A DNA stretch of 36,533 nucleotides from an uncultured Polaribacter sp. (lineage in GTDB: Bacteria; Bacteroidota; Bacteroidia; Flavobacteriales; Flavobacteriaceae): assembly GCF_947501385.1 (NCBI RefSeq), contig NZ_CANMVP010000035.1, positions 1-36,533 of the forward strand, given 5' to 3'. Under the pieces are notes generated by a model that saw nothing but the letters and a program-made list of their open reading frames with translations, was not told the DNA's origin and searched no databases. Position 1 is the stretch's first letter; the number at the start of each line of letters is the position of its first letter. Shown one piece after another: positions 1-8,248 of this stretch. Both the position numbers and the translations under genes were made by a program.

Positions 1-94
1 CGCAGTCGAGAGGTTTTAATGAGGTCTCGACTGCGCTCGACCAGACATATATTAATAATTTGTAAAACAGTAACTTACAAGCTACGTCAATGGT

Positions 95-145
95 AATATT
101 ACCAAAATCAAAATGCATTTTGATTGAAGGTAGCTTGCGAAGCTA
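95..145 (+). repeat. Palindromic dispersed element, copy 1
   Basis: The element contains a perfect 20-base palindrome at 106-125 (two arms of AATCAAAATG), bracketed by TACC at 100-103 and GGTA at 129-132. A second small hairpin AGCTT-GCG-AAGCT lies at 132-144. A near-identical copy in the same orientation starts at 285. It is best read as a small non-coding repeated element; no coding sequence belongs to it. Confidence 0.65.
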
Positions 146-284
146 TGGAGCGGAACAGCGGAATCTCAAATCACTCCCGAAGCCTCGGGAACAAGGTCGA
201 GATGACAGAAAGTTAGATATTAGAAGTTAAAAGTATGTATGTATAAGAGCAGATAAAGAAAACTAAAATCACCTTGTCATTTCG

Positions 285-335
285 AATATTACCAAAATCA
301 AAATGTATTTTGATGGAAGGTAGCAAGTGAAGCTA
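285..335 (+). repeat. Palindromic dispersed element, copy 2
   Basis: This is a direct copy of the element at 95-145, 190 bases away, with a few substitutions. The centre changes from GC to GT, but the flanking 8-base arms ATCAAAAT and ATTTTGAT still pair. It follows directly on TGTCATTTCGAA (275-286), a short motif that recurs elsewhere in the window, which suggests one repeat nested inside another. Confidence 0.65.
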
Positions 336-496
336 TCGAGAACTGTTAAATAATTAAAAATCAATTAGAATCTTTCCTATAAAAAAACGCATCTTTATTT
401 AAATGATGAGCTTGTTTTATACAATCCTTTTCTAGTTACAATGCCTTAGACTGTCTTAGTATTTCGCTAGTTTATGAAAATGGATTTTATAATTTA

Positions 497-1480
497 CTAA
501 TCTAATTTCTTTTTTAACATACACAAAACGCCTAATTCTTCACGAGATAAATTTTCATTCTTTTTTAGCAACCTGTTTATTTCATTTTGAAAATAGTTTA
601 TGGTTTTACCGTGTGTATATTCATCAATAACTCTAGGATCTATATAAGAGCTTCTTGCCACAGAAGGTGTGTTTCCTAAGTGTTCACTAACTTTAACTAC
701 GGCATTACGAATATTCTTGTCTAACGCTTTTTGATCTTTTTTATCTATAGCGCCAATTTCATCTAAAGCCATGGCAGCAATCACAGTTCCTGACCAGGTT
801 CTAAAGTCTTTTGCAGAGAACTCTTCGCCCATTACTTCTTTGATATATTCATTTAAATGTTCGCTTTTAACATCGTGTTTTACACCCTCTTCATCAATGA
901 ATTTAAAAATTTCATAACCCGGTAATTCATCAATTTGTTTTACTGTTTTGGCTAATTTTTCATCAATAATATGCCGTTCTTGTTCTTTTCCAGATTTCCC
1001 AATATAATTAAATAGTAGTTCTTCACCATCAATCGTTAAGTGTTTGCTGCGCATTGTGGTAAGTCCGTACGTTTCATTATTTTTTGAATAGTAATCACTT
1101 CCAGGTCTAAAATACGCCGCTTCTAGTAAACGAACCATACAGGCTAAAACTTTTTCTCTACTTAGTTTTTGCTTGCGAAGATGTTGCCCAGTAACCCGCC
1201 TCATGTGTTCTAATTGATCTGCAAAATCAAGAATTCTATCAAATTTCTCCTGATCGCGTTTTTCTCTAAATTTAGGATTGTAGATGTATTGTTTTCTGTC
1301 TTTATCATCACGCCCAGTTACTAAAACTTTGGCACTCTTTTTGGAACTAATTTCAACATCTGTCCAAGCTGGCGGAATTACCAAAGATTTAAACCAATCT
1401 CTAAGATTTGAGTCTTTAATGGTTTGCTTTTTTTTATCAAGATATGTAAAACCCTTACCGTGTTTCTTTCTATAATACAT
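497..1480 (-). CDS. DNA topoisomerase IB (bacterial, poxvirus-like)
   Basis: This is a 327-residue type IB topoisomerase, which relaxes supercoils through a 3'-phosphotyrosyl intermediate. By family knowledge of vaccinia and Deinococcus TopIB the catalytic set is visible: Arg125 (FRPGSDY), Lys165 (GKSGK hairpin), Arg227 (KDFRTW), Asn270 (HLGNT) and the nucleophile Tyr279 (SSYIDP). Asn replaces the His of the poxvirus enzyme, as in the Deinococcus enzyme. The length is normal for the bacterial family and the ATG start gives an intact N-terminal domain. The gene stands alone, facing left, with repeat-rich spacers on both sides. I saw no clear promoter in the upstream 480 bases. Confidence 0.95.
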   Translation of the reverse strand: MYYRKKHGKGFTYLDKKKQTIKDSNLRDWFKSLVIPPAWTDVEISSKKSAKVLVTGRDDKDRKQYIYNPKFREKRDQEKFDRILDFADQLEHMRRVTGQHLRKQKLSREKVLACMVRLLEAAYFRPGSDYYSKNNETYGLTTMRSKHLTIDGEELLFNYIGKSGKEQERHIIDEKLAKTVKQIDELPGYEIFKFIDEEGVKHDVKSEHLNEYIKEVMGEEFSAKDFRTWSGTVIAAMALDEIGAIDKKDQKALDKNIRNAVVKVSEHLGNTPSVARSSYIDPRVIDEYTHGKTINYFQNEINRLLKKNENLSREELGVLCMLKKKLD

Positions 1481-1639
1481 TATTACCTGTTTAGGGAAAC
1501 GAAATTAAAAAAAAATTGCACTCTAAATGCGAATATTATTAACTCAAATGATAAATCTTTAGCTGGAACTCTTAGTTTGCATTGTGGTTGTATATGTAAC
1601 TGAACTTCAATCTTCCAACTTTAAAACCTGAAACCTAGA

Positions 1640-1661
1640 CTTCGACAAGCTCAGCCTGACA
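1640..1661 (-). repeat. Short dispersed repeat (TGTCA...CGAAG type)
   Basis: The reverse complement of this 22-base stretch matches 20791-20812 with a single difference. Related, more degenerate versions occur at 25-47, 196-207 and 275-286. All copies are intergenic. Motifs of this kind are common in flavobacterial genomes; their role is unknown to me. Confidence 0.6.
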
Positions 1662-1693
1662 TTTGTTACTTTTAATTGTTTTTTGTAGGTTTT

Positions 1694-1742
1694 CTATACT
1701 CTATACTCTATACTCTATACTCTATACTCTATACTCTAAACT
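1694..1742 (+). repeat. Tandem heptamer repeat (CTATACT)n
   Basis: Six perfect head-to-tail copies of CTATACT occupy 1694-1735, and a seventh degenerate copy, CTAAACT, fills 1736-1742. The array is intergenic, between gltD and the topoisomerase gene. It is a short tandem repeat and not CRISPR, because there are no spacers. Confidence 0.9.
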
Positions 1743-1904
1743 CAAACTTCAAATTCTAAACCGTCTCACTTCCAATGATGAGATTCCTCGTCGGCTAGGC
1801 GCCTCTGTCGGATTTGTACAACCTCAAAATAGTCACGATGGAAGCGTCTTAGAGAAGAGTGGTTTTTGTGTGAGATTCTTTCAGAATAAAAAAATGCATA
1901 AAAA

Positions 1905-1937
1905 AAAGCCATTTATAAATGATGTACAAATAGCTTT
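1905..1937 (-). terminator. Rho-independent terminator after gltD
   Basis: Arms 1905-1917 and 1925-1937 form a 13-base-pair stem with two G-T wobbles and a 7-base loop. On the minus strand it is followed by a T run (complement of the A run ending at 1907). It lies about 20 bases beyond the gltD stop and would end the gltB-gltD transcript. Confidence 0.7.
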
Positions 1938-1958
1938 TAGATGCTTTAAAATTTATAT

Positions 1959-3422
1959 TTACATGGCTACCAAATCTCCAGTAATATCTTTTGAAGGTAA
2001 TTCAGATTTTCCCATTAAGAACAAATCTACCTGTCTTGCGGCTTCTCTACCTTCTGAAATGGCCCACACAATCAAAGATTGCCCACGACGCATATCACCA
2101 GCAGTAAAAATATTTGGAATATTCGTCTGGTATTTTCCATATGCAGCTTTGTAATTAGATCTGGCATCTCTATGTATTCCTAATTTGTCTGCTAATGTAC
2201 TTTCTGGACCTGTAAAACCAAGCGCCAATAATGCCAAGTCACAAGGCCAAGTTTTTTCTGTTCCAGAGATTTCTATCAATTCAGGTCTTTGGCCAGGAAT
2301 CATTTTCCATTCTACATTCACGGTTTTTAACGCAATTAATTTTCCTTTTTTATCTTTTACAAATTCTTTTGTATTGATCAACCAATTACGTTCGACACCT
2401 TCTTTGTGAGAAGAGGAAGTTTTTAATTGCAAAGGCCAAAAAGGCCAAGGAGTTGTCGGTGAGCGATGACCAGGAGGTTTTGGCATGATCTCAAAATTTA
2501 CCACAGATTTTGCTCCGTGCCTGTTTGAAGTACCAATACAATCAGATCCTGTATCTCCACCACCAATAACAATCACATTTTTATCTGTCGCCATTATCTG
2601 GTTTTCAACTTTTTGACCAAAGAGTACTTTTGTTTGTTGTGTTAAGAAATCCATCGCTTGTACAACACCCTCAGCGTCAATACCTGGAGTTGGCAAACTT
2701 CGTCTTTCAGTGGCTCCTCCGCATAAAACAACAGCATCAAAACCTTTTAAATCTTTCACCTTATAATTAACCCCTACATTTATGTTTGTTTTAAATATAA
2801 TTCCTTCGGCTTTTAGAATAGCCATTCTTCTGTCAATAATTCCTTTTTCCATTTTAAAATTGGGAATTCCATAACGTAATAATCCGCCAATTTCATCATC
2901 TCTTTCAAAAACGGTCACTTTATGACCTGCTCTATTTAATTGCTGGGCAGCAGCTAAGCCCGCAGGACCCGAACCAATTACAGCAATTGTTTTTTCTGTT
3001 CTTATTTTTGGGGGTTGTGGTTTTATCCAGCCTTCTTTAAAAGCTCTTTCAACAATATTTTTTTCGATATTTTCAATAGAAACTGGGTCTTCAATAATAC
3101 CTAATACGCACGATTGCTCACAAGGAGCCGGACATAAGCGACCCGTAAATTCTGGAAAATTGTTTGTTGAATGTAAAATCCAAGACGCTTTTTGCCATTC
3201 TCCTTGATGCACCATGTGATTGAAATCTGGAATCAAATTTCCTAATGGACAGCCACTATGACAAAAAGGAATCCCACAATCCATACAACGTGAACCTTGT
3301 TTTTGTAATTCCTTTTCAGACAATGGAATTGTAAATTCTTTATAATTTTTTACACGATCTTTTACAGAAGTGTAGGTTTCATCTTGTCTTTCAAATTCTT
3401 TAAATCCTGTTACTTTTCCCAT
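1959..3422 (-). CDS. gltD: Glutamate synthase small (beta) subunit
   Basis: This 487-residue protein feeds electrons from NAD(P)H through FAD and iron-sulfur clusters to the large subunit, which reductively converts 2-oxoglutarate plus glutamine to two glutamates. The N-terminal cysteine sets are Cys46, 49, 54 and 58 and Cys97, 101 and 105. The FAD-binding motif GSGPAG is at 150-155, the NADPH-binding GGGDTG at 287-292, and the second FAD motif (TAGD) at 440-443. The length matches GltD. It lies 99 bases downstream of gltB on the same strand and is probably co-transcribed with it. The spacer holds octamer repeats. Confidence 0.97.
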   Translation of the reverse strand: MGKVTGFKEFERQDETYTSVKDRVKNYKEFTIPLSEKELQKQGSRCMDCGIPFCHSGCPLGNLIPDFNHMVHQGEWQKASWILHSTNNFPEFTGRLCPAPCEQSCVLGIIEDPVSIENIEKNIVERAFKEGWIKPQPPKIRTEKTIAVIGSGPAGLAAAQQLNRAGHKVTVFERDDEIGGLLRYGIPNFKMEKGIIDRRMAILKAEGIIFKTNINVGVNYKVKDLKGFDAVVLCGGATERRSLPTPGIDAEGVVQAMDFLTQQTKVLFGQKVENQIMATDKNVIVIGGGDTGSDCIGTSNRHGAKSVVNFEIMPKPPGHRSPTTPWPFWPLQLKTSSSHKEGVERNWLINTKEFVKDKKGKLIALKTVNVEWKMIPGQRPELIEISGTEKTWPCDLALLALGFTGPESTLADKLGIHRDARSNYKAAYGKYQTNIPNIFTAGDMRRGQSLIVWAISEGREAARQVDLFLMGKSELPSKDITGDLVAM

Positions 3423-3429
3423 TTGTAAT

Positions 3430-3461
3430 GTGTAATTGTGTAATCGTTGAATTGTGTAATT
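3430..3461. repeat. Tandem octamer repeat between gltB and gltD
   Basis: Four degenerate head-to-tail octamers read GTGTAATT, GTGTAATC, GTTGAATT and GTGTAATT. They fill about one third of the 99-base spacer. The unit length differs from the heptamers at 1694 and 19455. Confidence 0.7.
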
Positions 3462-3521
3462 GTTTTAGTTTAATTCCAAAATTTGGTTTTAAACTAATAA
3501 TCATAAACTATCAACCAAATA

Positions 3522-6500
3522 CTATGCTATAGTTAGTTCTTCGAACATTGGTTCTTCTGTTTCTAAGCGTTCTAAAGCTCTTTTATATTCCGTTGGCATT
3601 ACTTTTACAAAGTTTTTTAAGCTCGCATCCCAATCGGCCAATAAAGTAGCACCTTTTTTACTATCTGTATATAAGACATGTTTTTTGATTGTTGCTTTTA
3701 AATCTGCAGCGTCTTCTTCTAAAATAGCTTCAAATTCGATGGTTTCTGTATTACATAAACCATTTACAAATGTATTTTCTGGATCGTAGACATAGGCAAT
3801 TCCACCGCTCATTCCTGCAGCAAAATTTCGACCTGTTTTACCAATCACAATTATTTTTCCACCTGTCATGTATTCACAACAATGATCTCCAACTCCTTCT
3901 ACAACTGAGATGGCACCAGAATTTCTAACGGCAAATCTTTCACCAGCAATTCCATTAATATATGCTTGACCGTCTACTGCACCGAACAAACAAACATTTC
4001 CAACAATGATATTGTCTTCTGCTATAAAATCTGCTTTCGCTGGTTTTTTGATGATTAATTTAGCGCCAGACAATCCTTTTCCTAAATAATCATTTGTATT
4101 TCCATCTAAAATAAATGTCAATCCAAACGCTCCAAAAGCACCAAAACTCTGTCCTGCAGAACCTGTGAAATTGATATTTAAAGTATCTTCTGGTAGGCCT
4201 AAATGCCCATATATTTTTGAAATCTCGTTACTAACAATAGCACCTACAGTTCTATTGGTGTTTTTTATAGGATAGGCAAGATTCATTTTCTCTTTTCGAT
4301 ACAAAGCTCTGTGTGAATCTTTTAATATTGTAAAATCTAAAACATCGTCTAAATTATGATCTTGTTCTTCTGTATTTCTCACAATAAGTTTGCTGTATGA
4401 ATTTGGTCTGTGTAAAATACTTGACAAATCTAAACCTTTCGCCTTATAGTGTTTGATGGCTTTGTTTGCATTAATTTTATGTGTTTGCCCTACCATTTCT
4501 GCCAAAGTTCTAAAACCAAGTTGTGCCATAATTTGTCTTAATTCTTCAGCAATATAAAAGAAGAAATTTATAACATGTTCTGGTGTTCCTTTAAAGTTTT
4601 TACGCAATTCTTTGTCTTGTGTCGCAATACCTACTGGACAGGTATTTAAGTGACATTTTCGCATCATAATACAACCAGAAGCGACTAAAGGAGCAGTGGC
4701 AAAACCGAATTCTTCTGCACCTAATAAGGCTGCAATGGCAACATCTCTTCCTGTTTTTAATTGTCCATCACATTCTATAACAATTCTACTCCTTAAGTTA
4801 TTCATGACCAAAGTCTGTTGTGCTTCAGACAAACCAAGTTCCCAAGGTAAACCTGCATGTTTTAGAGATGTTAGCGGAGAAGCTCCTGTACCACCATCAT
4901 AACCAGAAATTAGAACCACATCTGCTTTTGCTTTGGCAACCCCGGCAGCAATGGTACCTACACCCACTTCAGAAACTAATTTTACATTAATTCTTGCTTC
5001 ACGATTTGCATTTTTTAAATCGAAAATGAGTTGTGCCAAATCTTCAATTGAATAAATATCATGATGCGGAGGAGGAGAAATTAAACCCACAAAAGGTGTG
5101 GAGTTTCTAGCGGCAGCAATCCAAGGTAAAACCTTATAACCCGGTAATTGACCGCCTTCACCAGGTTTGGCTCCTTGCGCCATTTTTATTTGTATTTCTC
5201 TTGCATTTGTTAAATAATGAGACGTTACCCCAAATCTACCAGAGGCAACTTGCTTGATGGCAGAGTTTCTACTATCTCCGTTGATATCTTTTTGAAAACG
5301 TTTTCGATCTTCACCACCTTCACCAGAGTTAGATTTACCACCTATTCTGTTCATTGCAATGGCTAAATTTTCATGCGCTTCTCTAGAAATAGAGCCGTAA
5401 GACATGGCACCCGTTTTAAAACGTTTTACAATCTCTGTCCAAGGTTCTACTTCTTCCAAAGGAATGGGATCTAAATTGTCAAACTGAAACAAACCACGAA
5501 TGGTCATTAAACTTTCTGCTTGTTCATTGATGGCTTTGGCATAGACATCATAACTGGCTTGATCACTTAATCGAACAGCTTGTTGTAATTTAGATACTGT
5601 AGTAGGATTGAATAAATGACGTTCGCCATTTCTTCTCCATCTATAATCTCCACCTATATTTAAGCCTAAATTTTTATCGATTTGATTGTCTGGGTATGCT
5701 TGTTTGTAACGCTGGTCAATCTCTTTTTCAATTTCATACAAACCAATACCTTCTATTCTGGAAGCGGTATATGGAAAGTATTTTTCTACGAATTGAGAAT
5801 TAAAACCTACAATTTCAAAAATTTGAGAACCTCTGTAAGAATGCAACGTAGAAATTCCAATTTTATTCATCACTTTTAAGATTCCTTTTCCAATGGCTGT
5901 ATTGAAATTGTCTACCGCTTTTTGTTCGTCCATATCAGTAATGAAGCCTTCTTTTACTTGCATTCTGATAATTTCATTTACCATATAAGGGTTGATGGCA
6001 CTGGCGCCATATCCAAATAATGTTGCAAAATGATGTGGTTCACGTGGTTCTGCAGATTCAATAATAATATCGAAATAAGAACGTTTTCTTAAACGATTCA
6101 ATTGATGATTTACAAAAGAACAAGCCAATAGGGCAGGAATCGGAGCAAATTCTTGATTTACACCTCTATCTGAAAGAATAATGATGTTGTTCTTATTTTC
6201 AAGAGCTTTTTCTATCTGAATAATTATTTTTTCTAAAGCATCTTCAAGACCATTTAGTCCTTGTGCTTTTGGATATAATATCTGAATGGTTTCCGCTTTA
6301 AAACTTTCAATATTGATACTTCTAATTTTTTCTAAATCGGCATTAGAAATAACAGGATTTTGAATTCCTAATTTTCTACACTGCCTTTCTGTAATACTGA
6401 AAATATTTCTATCTTTTCCTAAATTTAAACTAATATCTGTAACAATATTCTCTCGAATACCATCTAAAGGCGGATTGGTAACTTGCGCAAATAATTGTTT

Positions 6501-8045
6501 AAAATAGTTAGAAATTAACTGTGGTCTGTCTGATAAAACAGCTAGTGGAGTGTCAATTCCCATCGATCCCAACGCTTCTTTACCAACTTGTGCCATTGGT
6601 GTAATTACTTCTTGAATGTCTTCAAAAGTATAATTGAACAAACGCTGACGTGTTTTAATATCAATCGTTTCTATGGCACAGGTCTCGTTTGTATAAGGAA
6701 CATCTTTTAAATGTAAACGGGTTTTGTCTAACCATTCTTGGTAGGGTCTTTCTAAAACAATTTTACTTTTAATTTCTTCGTCTTCTATAATTCGCCCTTC
6801 ATTCATGTCTACCAAGAACATCTTTCCTGGTTCTAATCTACCGTGTTTTTGTATATCTTCTGGTGCAATATCTACCACACCAATTTCTGAAGACATGATT
6901 AATTTACCGCTTTTAGTAATGGTATATCTTGAAGGTCTTAATCCGTTTCTATCTAACAATGCACCAATATAATCTCCATCTGTAAAAGGTACAGAGGCAG
7001 GGCCATCCCAAGGCTCCATAATACAGGCATTGTATTCATAAAAAGCCTTACGTTCTTTAGACATGGTTGCATGTTTTTCCCAAGCTTCAGGAATCATCAT
7101 CATCATAATTTCTGGCAAAGAACGCCCTGTGTGGGTTAATAATTCTACGACCATATCCATGGAAGCAGAATCTGATTTCCCTGGTAATATAATTGGAAAT
7201 AATTTTTCTATTTGCGGACCAAAAACATCACTTTTCATAATTTCTTCACGCACCCGCATTCTACTCACATTGCCACGTAAAGTATTGATTTCTCCATTTT
7301 GACACATGTATCGAAAGGGTTGCGCAAGTTCCCAAGTTGGCATTGTATTGGTAGAAAAACGTTGATGTACCAATGCCAAACGGGTTACTAAATCTATTTC
7401 TTGAAGGTCTTTATAATAAGGACCAATATCTTCGGGCATGATAATACCTTTATAAATAATAGTGGTTATAGAGGCGCTAGAAACATAAAAATAGTTGCTT
7501 TCAGAAATTTTAGAATTTCTAATTTCGTGTTCTGTAATTTTACGGGCTGCATATAATTTTGCTTTAAAAGTAGCTTCGTCTAATGCTTCATTTTTACCGA
7601 TAAAAAATTGTTCAATAGTTGGTTCTGAAGCCAAAGCAATCGCGCCCAATTGAAGGGAATCTACGGGGACTTTTCTCCATCCTAAAATAGAAAGTCCTTG
7701 TGCTTTTACTTCATTTTCAAATGTTTTTTTACAAAAATCATACTGGTTGGATACTTTGGGTAAAAAGACCATTGCTACTGCATATTCTCTTTGCTCAGGG
7801 ATTGGAAAATTACAAACTCTTTTAAAATATGCATGCGGAATATCGATTAACAAACCCGCACCATCTCCAGTCTTTCCGTCAGAACTTACGCCACCTCTAT
7901 GTTCAAGTTTTACTAAGATTTCTAATGCATCATGTATAATTTGATTTGTCTTGTCGCCATTCAAATTACAGATAAATCCAGCTCCGCAATTTTCATGTTC
8001 AAATTCAGGTAAGTATAAGCCTTGTTTTTCCATTTTGTATTCCAT
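3522..8045 (-). CDS. gltB: Glutamate synthase large (alpha) subunit
   Basis: This 1507-residue protein has the domain order of GOGAT: N-terminal Ntn glutamine amidotransferase, central domain, FMN-binding synthase barrel and C-terminal beta-helix. The amidotransferase nucleophile is Cys20 in HENCGAGF, exposed after removal of a short propeptide, as is usual in the family. The 3Fe-4S ligands lie in CIMMRKCHLNTC at about residues 1120-1135. The length is normal. The first ATG (8045) and an in-frame ATG four codons on (8033) are both possible starts; either leaves a short propeptide. No Shine-Dalgarno sequence is present. It is followed by gltD and preceded by an ammonium transporter on the same strand. 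Confidence 0.97.
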   Translation of the reverse strand: MEYKMEKQGLYLPEFEHENCGAGFICNLNGDKTNQIIHDALEILVKLEHRGGVSSDGKTGDGAGLLIDIPHAYFKRVCNFPIPEQREYAVAMVFLPKVSNQYDFCKKTFENEVKAQGLSILGWRKVPVDSLQLGAIALASEPTIEQFFIGKNEALDEATFKAKLYAARKITEHEIRNSKISESNYFYVSSASITTIIYKGIIMPEDIGPYYKDLQEIDLVTRLALVHQRFSTNTMPTWELAQPFRYMCQNGEINTLRGNVSRMRVREEIMKSDVFGPQIEKLFPIILPGKSDSASMDMVVELLTHTGRSLPEIMMMMIPEAWEKHATMSKERKAFYEYNACIMEPWDGPASVPFTDGDYIGALLDRNGLRPSRYTITKSGKLIMSSEIGVVDIAPEDIQKHGRLEPGKMFLVDMNEGRIIEDEEIKSKIVLERPYQEWLDKTRLHLKDVPYTNETCAIETIDIKTRQRLFNYTFEDIQEVITPMAQVGKEALGSMGIDTPLAVLSDRPQLISNYFKQLFAQVTNPPLDGIRENIVTDISLNLGKDRNIFSITERQCRKLGIQNPVISNADLEKIRSINIESFKAETIQILYPKAQGLNGLEDALEKIIIQIEKALENKNNIIILSDRGVNQEFAPIPALLACSFVNHQLNRLRKRSYFDIIIESAEPREPHHFATLFGYGASAINPYMVNEIIRMQVKEGFITDMDEQKAVDNFNTAIGKGILKVMNKIGISTLHSYRGSQIFEIVGFNSQFVEKYFPYTASRIEGIGLYEIEKEIDQRYKQAYPDNQIDKNLGLNIGGDYRWRRNGERHLFNPTTVSKLQQAVRLSDQASYDVYAKAINEQAESLMTIRGLFQFDNLDPIPLEEVEPWTEIVKRFKTGAMSYGSISREAHENLAIAMNRIGGKSNSGEGGEDRKRFQKDINGDSRNSAIKQVASGRFGVTSHYLTNAREIQIKMAQGAKPGEGGQLPGYKVLPWIAAARNSTPFVGLISPPPHHDIYSIEDLAQLIFDLKNANREARINVKLVSEVGVGTIAAGVAKAKADVVLISGYDGGTGASPLTSLKHAGLPWELGLSEAQQTLVMNNLRSRIVIECDGQLKTGRDVAIAALLGAEEFGFATAPLVASGCIMMRKCHLNTCPVGIATQDKELRKNFKGTPEHVINFFFYIAEELRQIMAQLGFRTLAEMVGQTHKINANKAIKHYKAKGLDLSSILHRPNSYSKLIVRNTEEQDHNLDDVLDFTILKDSHRALYRKEKMNLAYPIKNTNRTVGAIVSNEISKIYGHLGLPEDTLNINFTGSAGQSFGAFGAFGLTFILDGNTNDYLGKGLSGAKLIIKKPAKADFIAEDNIIVGNVCLFGAVDGQAYINGIAGERFAVRNSGAISVVEGVGDHCCEYMTGGKIIVIGKTGRNFAAGMSGGIAYVYDPENTFVNGLCNTETIEFEAILEEDAADLKATIKKHVLYTDSKKGATLLADWDASLKNFVKVMPTEYKRALERLETEEPMFEELTIA

Positions 8046-8197
8046 TATGTTTGCTAATTTATATTTTTTATTGAGAAAAGTTTAGGGTTTTGAGGGTTTT
8101 AATAAAACTTTTACGATGAAAATAAAAAAATGATATAAATAATTCAATAACAATAATTAAACCTTGATATATTATCAAATTCATAAAAAACAGAAAA

Positions 8198-8224
8198 ACC
8201 CGTAAATTTTTAAAATTTACAGGT
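8198..8224 (-). terminator. Hairpin terminator after amt (glnK operon)
   Basis: An inverted repeat pairs 8198-8210 with 8212-8224 around one mismatch (8201 with 8221). On the minus strand it is followed by TTTTTCTG. It lies 25 bases past the stop of the ammonium transporter and would separate that unit, at least partly, from gltB. I could not find a good TAnnTTTG promoter for gltB in 8046-8190. Confidence 0.6.
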
Positions 8225-8248
8225 ATAGAAAGTGATTTTTTTTATTTG

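Larger units (their letters stand above)
1..496. other. Repeat-rich intergenic region
   Basis: I see no convincing gene here. The stretch holds an 11-base perfect inverted repeat (1-11 with 25-35), two direct copies of a palindrome-bearing element (95-145 and 285-335), a 6-base palindrome (175-180 with 185-190) and several short motifs of the TGTCATnTCGA type in both orientations (25-47, 196-207, 275-286). Bases 341-496 are plain AT-rich spacer downstream of the minus-strand topoisomerase gene. The left flank is cut by the window edge. Confidence 0.6.
1481..1958. other. Intergenic region with heptamer repeats
   Basis: No gene is supported. A plus-strand open frame starting at 1663 runs through a tandem repeat and into gltD antisense, so I treat it as spurious. 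The region contains an inverted TGTCA...CGAAG motif (1640-1661), the CTATACT array (1694-1742), a degenerate repeat remnant around 1770-1890 and the gltD terminator (1905-1937). Bases 1481-1640 look like ordinary AT-rich spacer upstream of the topoisomerase. Confidence 0.5.

Noticed and set aside
1694..1742. CRISPR-like array
   Set aside because: Units are 7 bases and directly adjacent with no spacers, so it is a simple tandem repeat.
1663..2154. Plus-strand open frame of 163 codons
   Set aside because: It starts beside a tandem repeat, encodes the repeat as a Tyr/Ser/Leu run and continues antisense into gltD; no family resemblance.
8046..8190. Promoter for gltB
   Set aside because: I looked for CAAAnnTA on the plus strand (minus-strand -7 box) and found no match with a suitable -33 partner.
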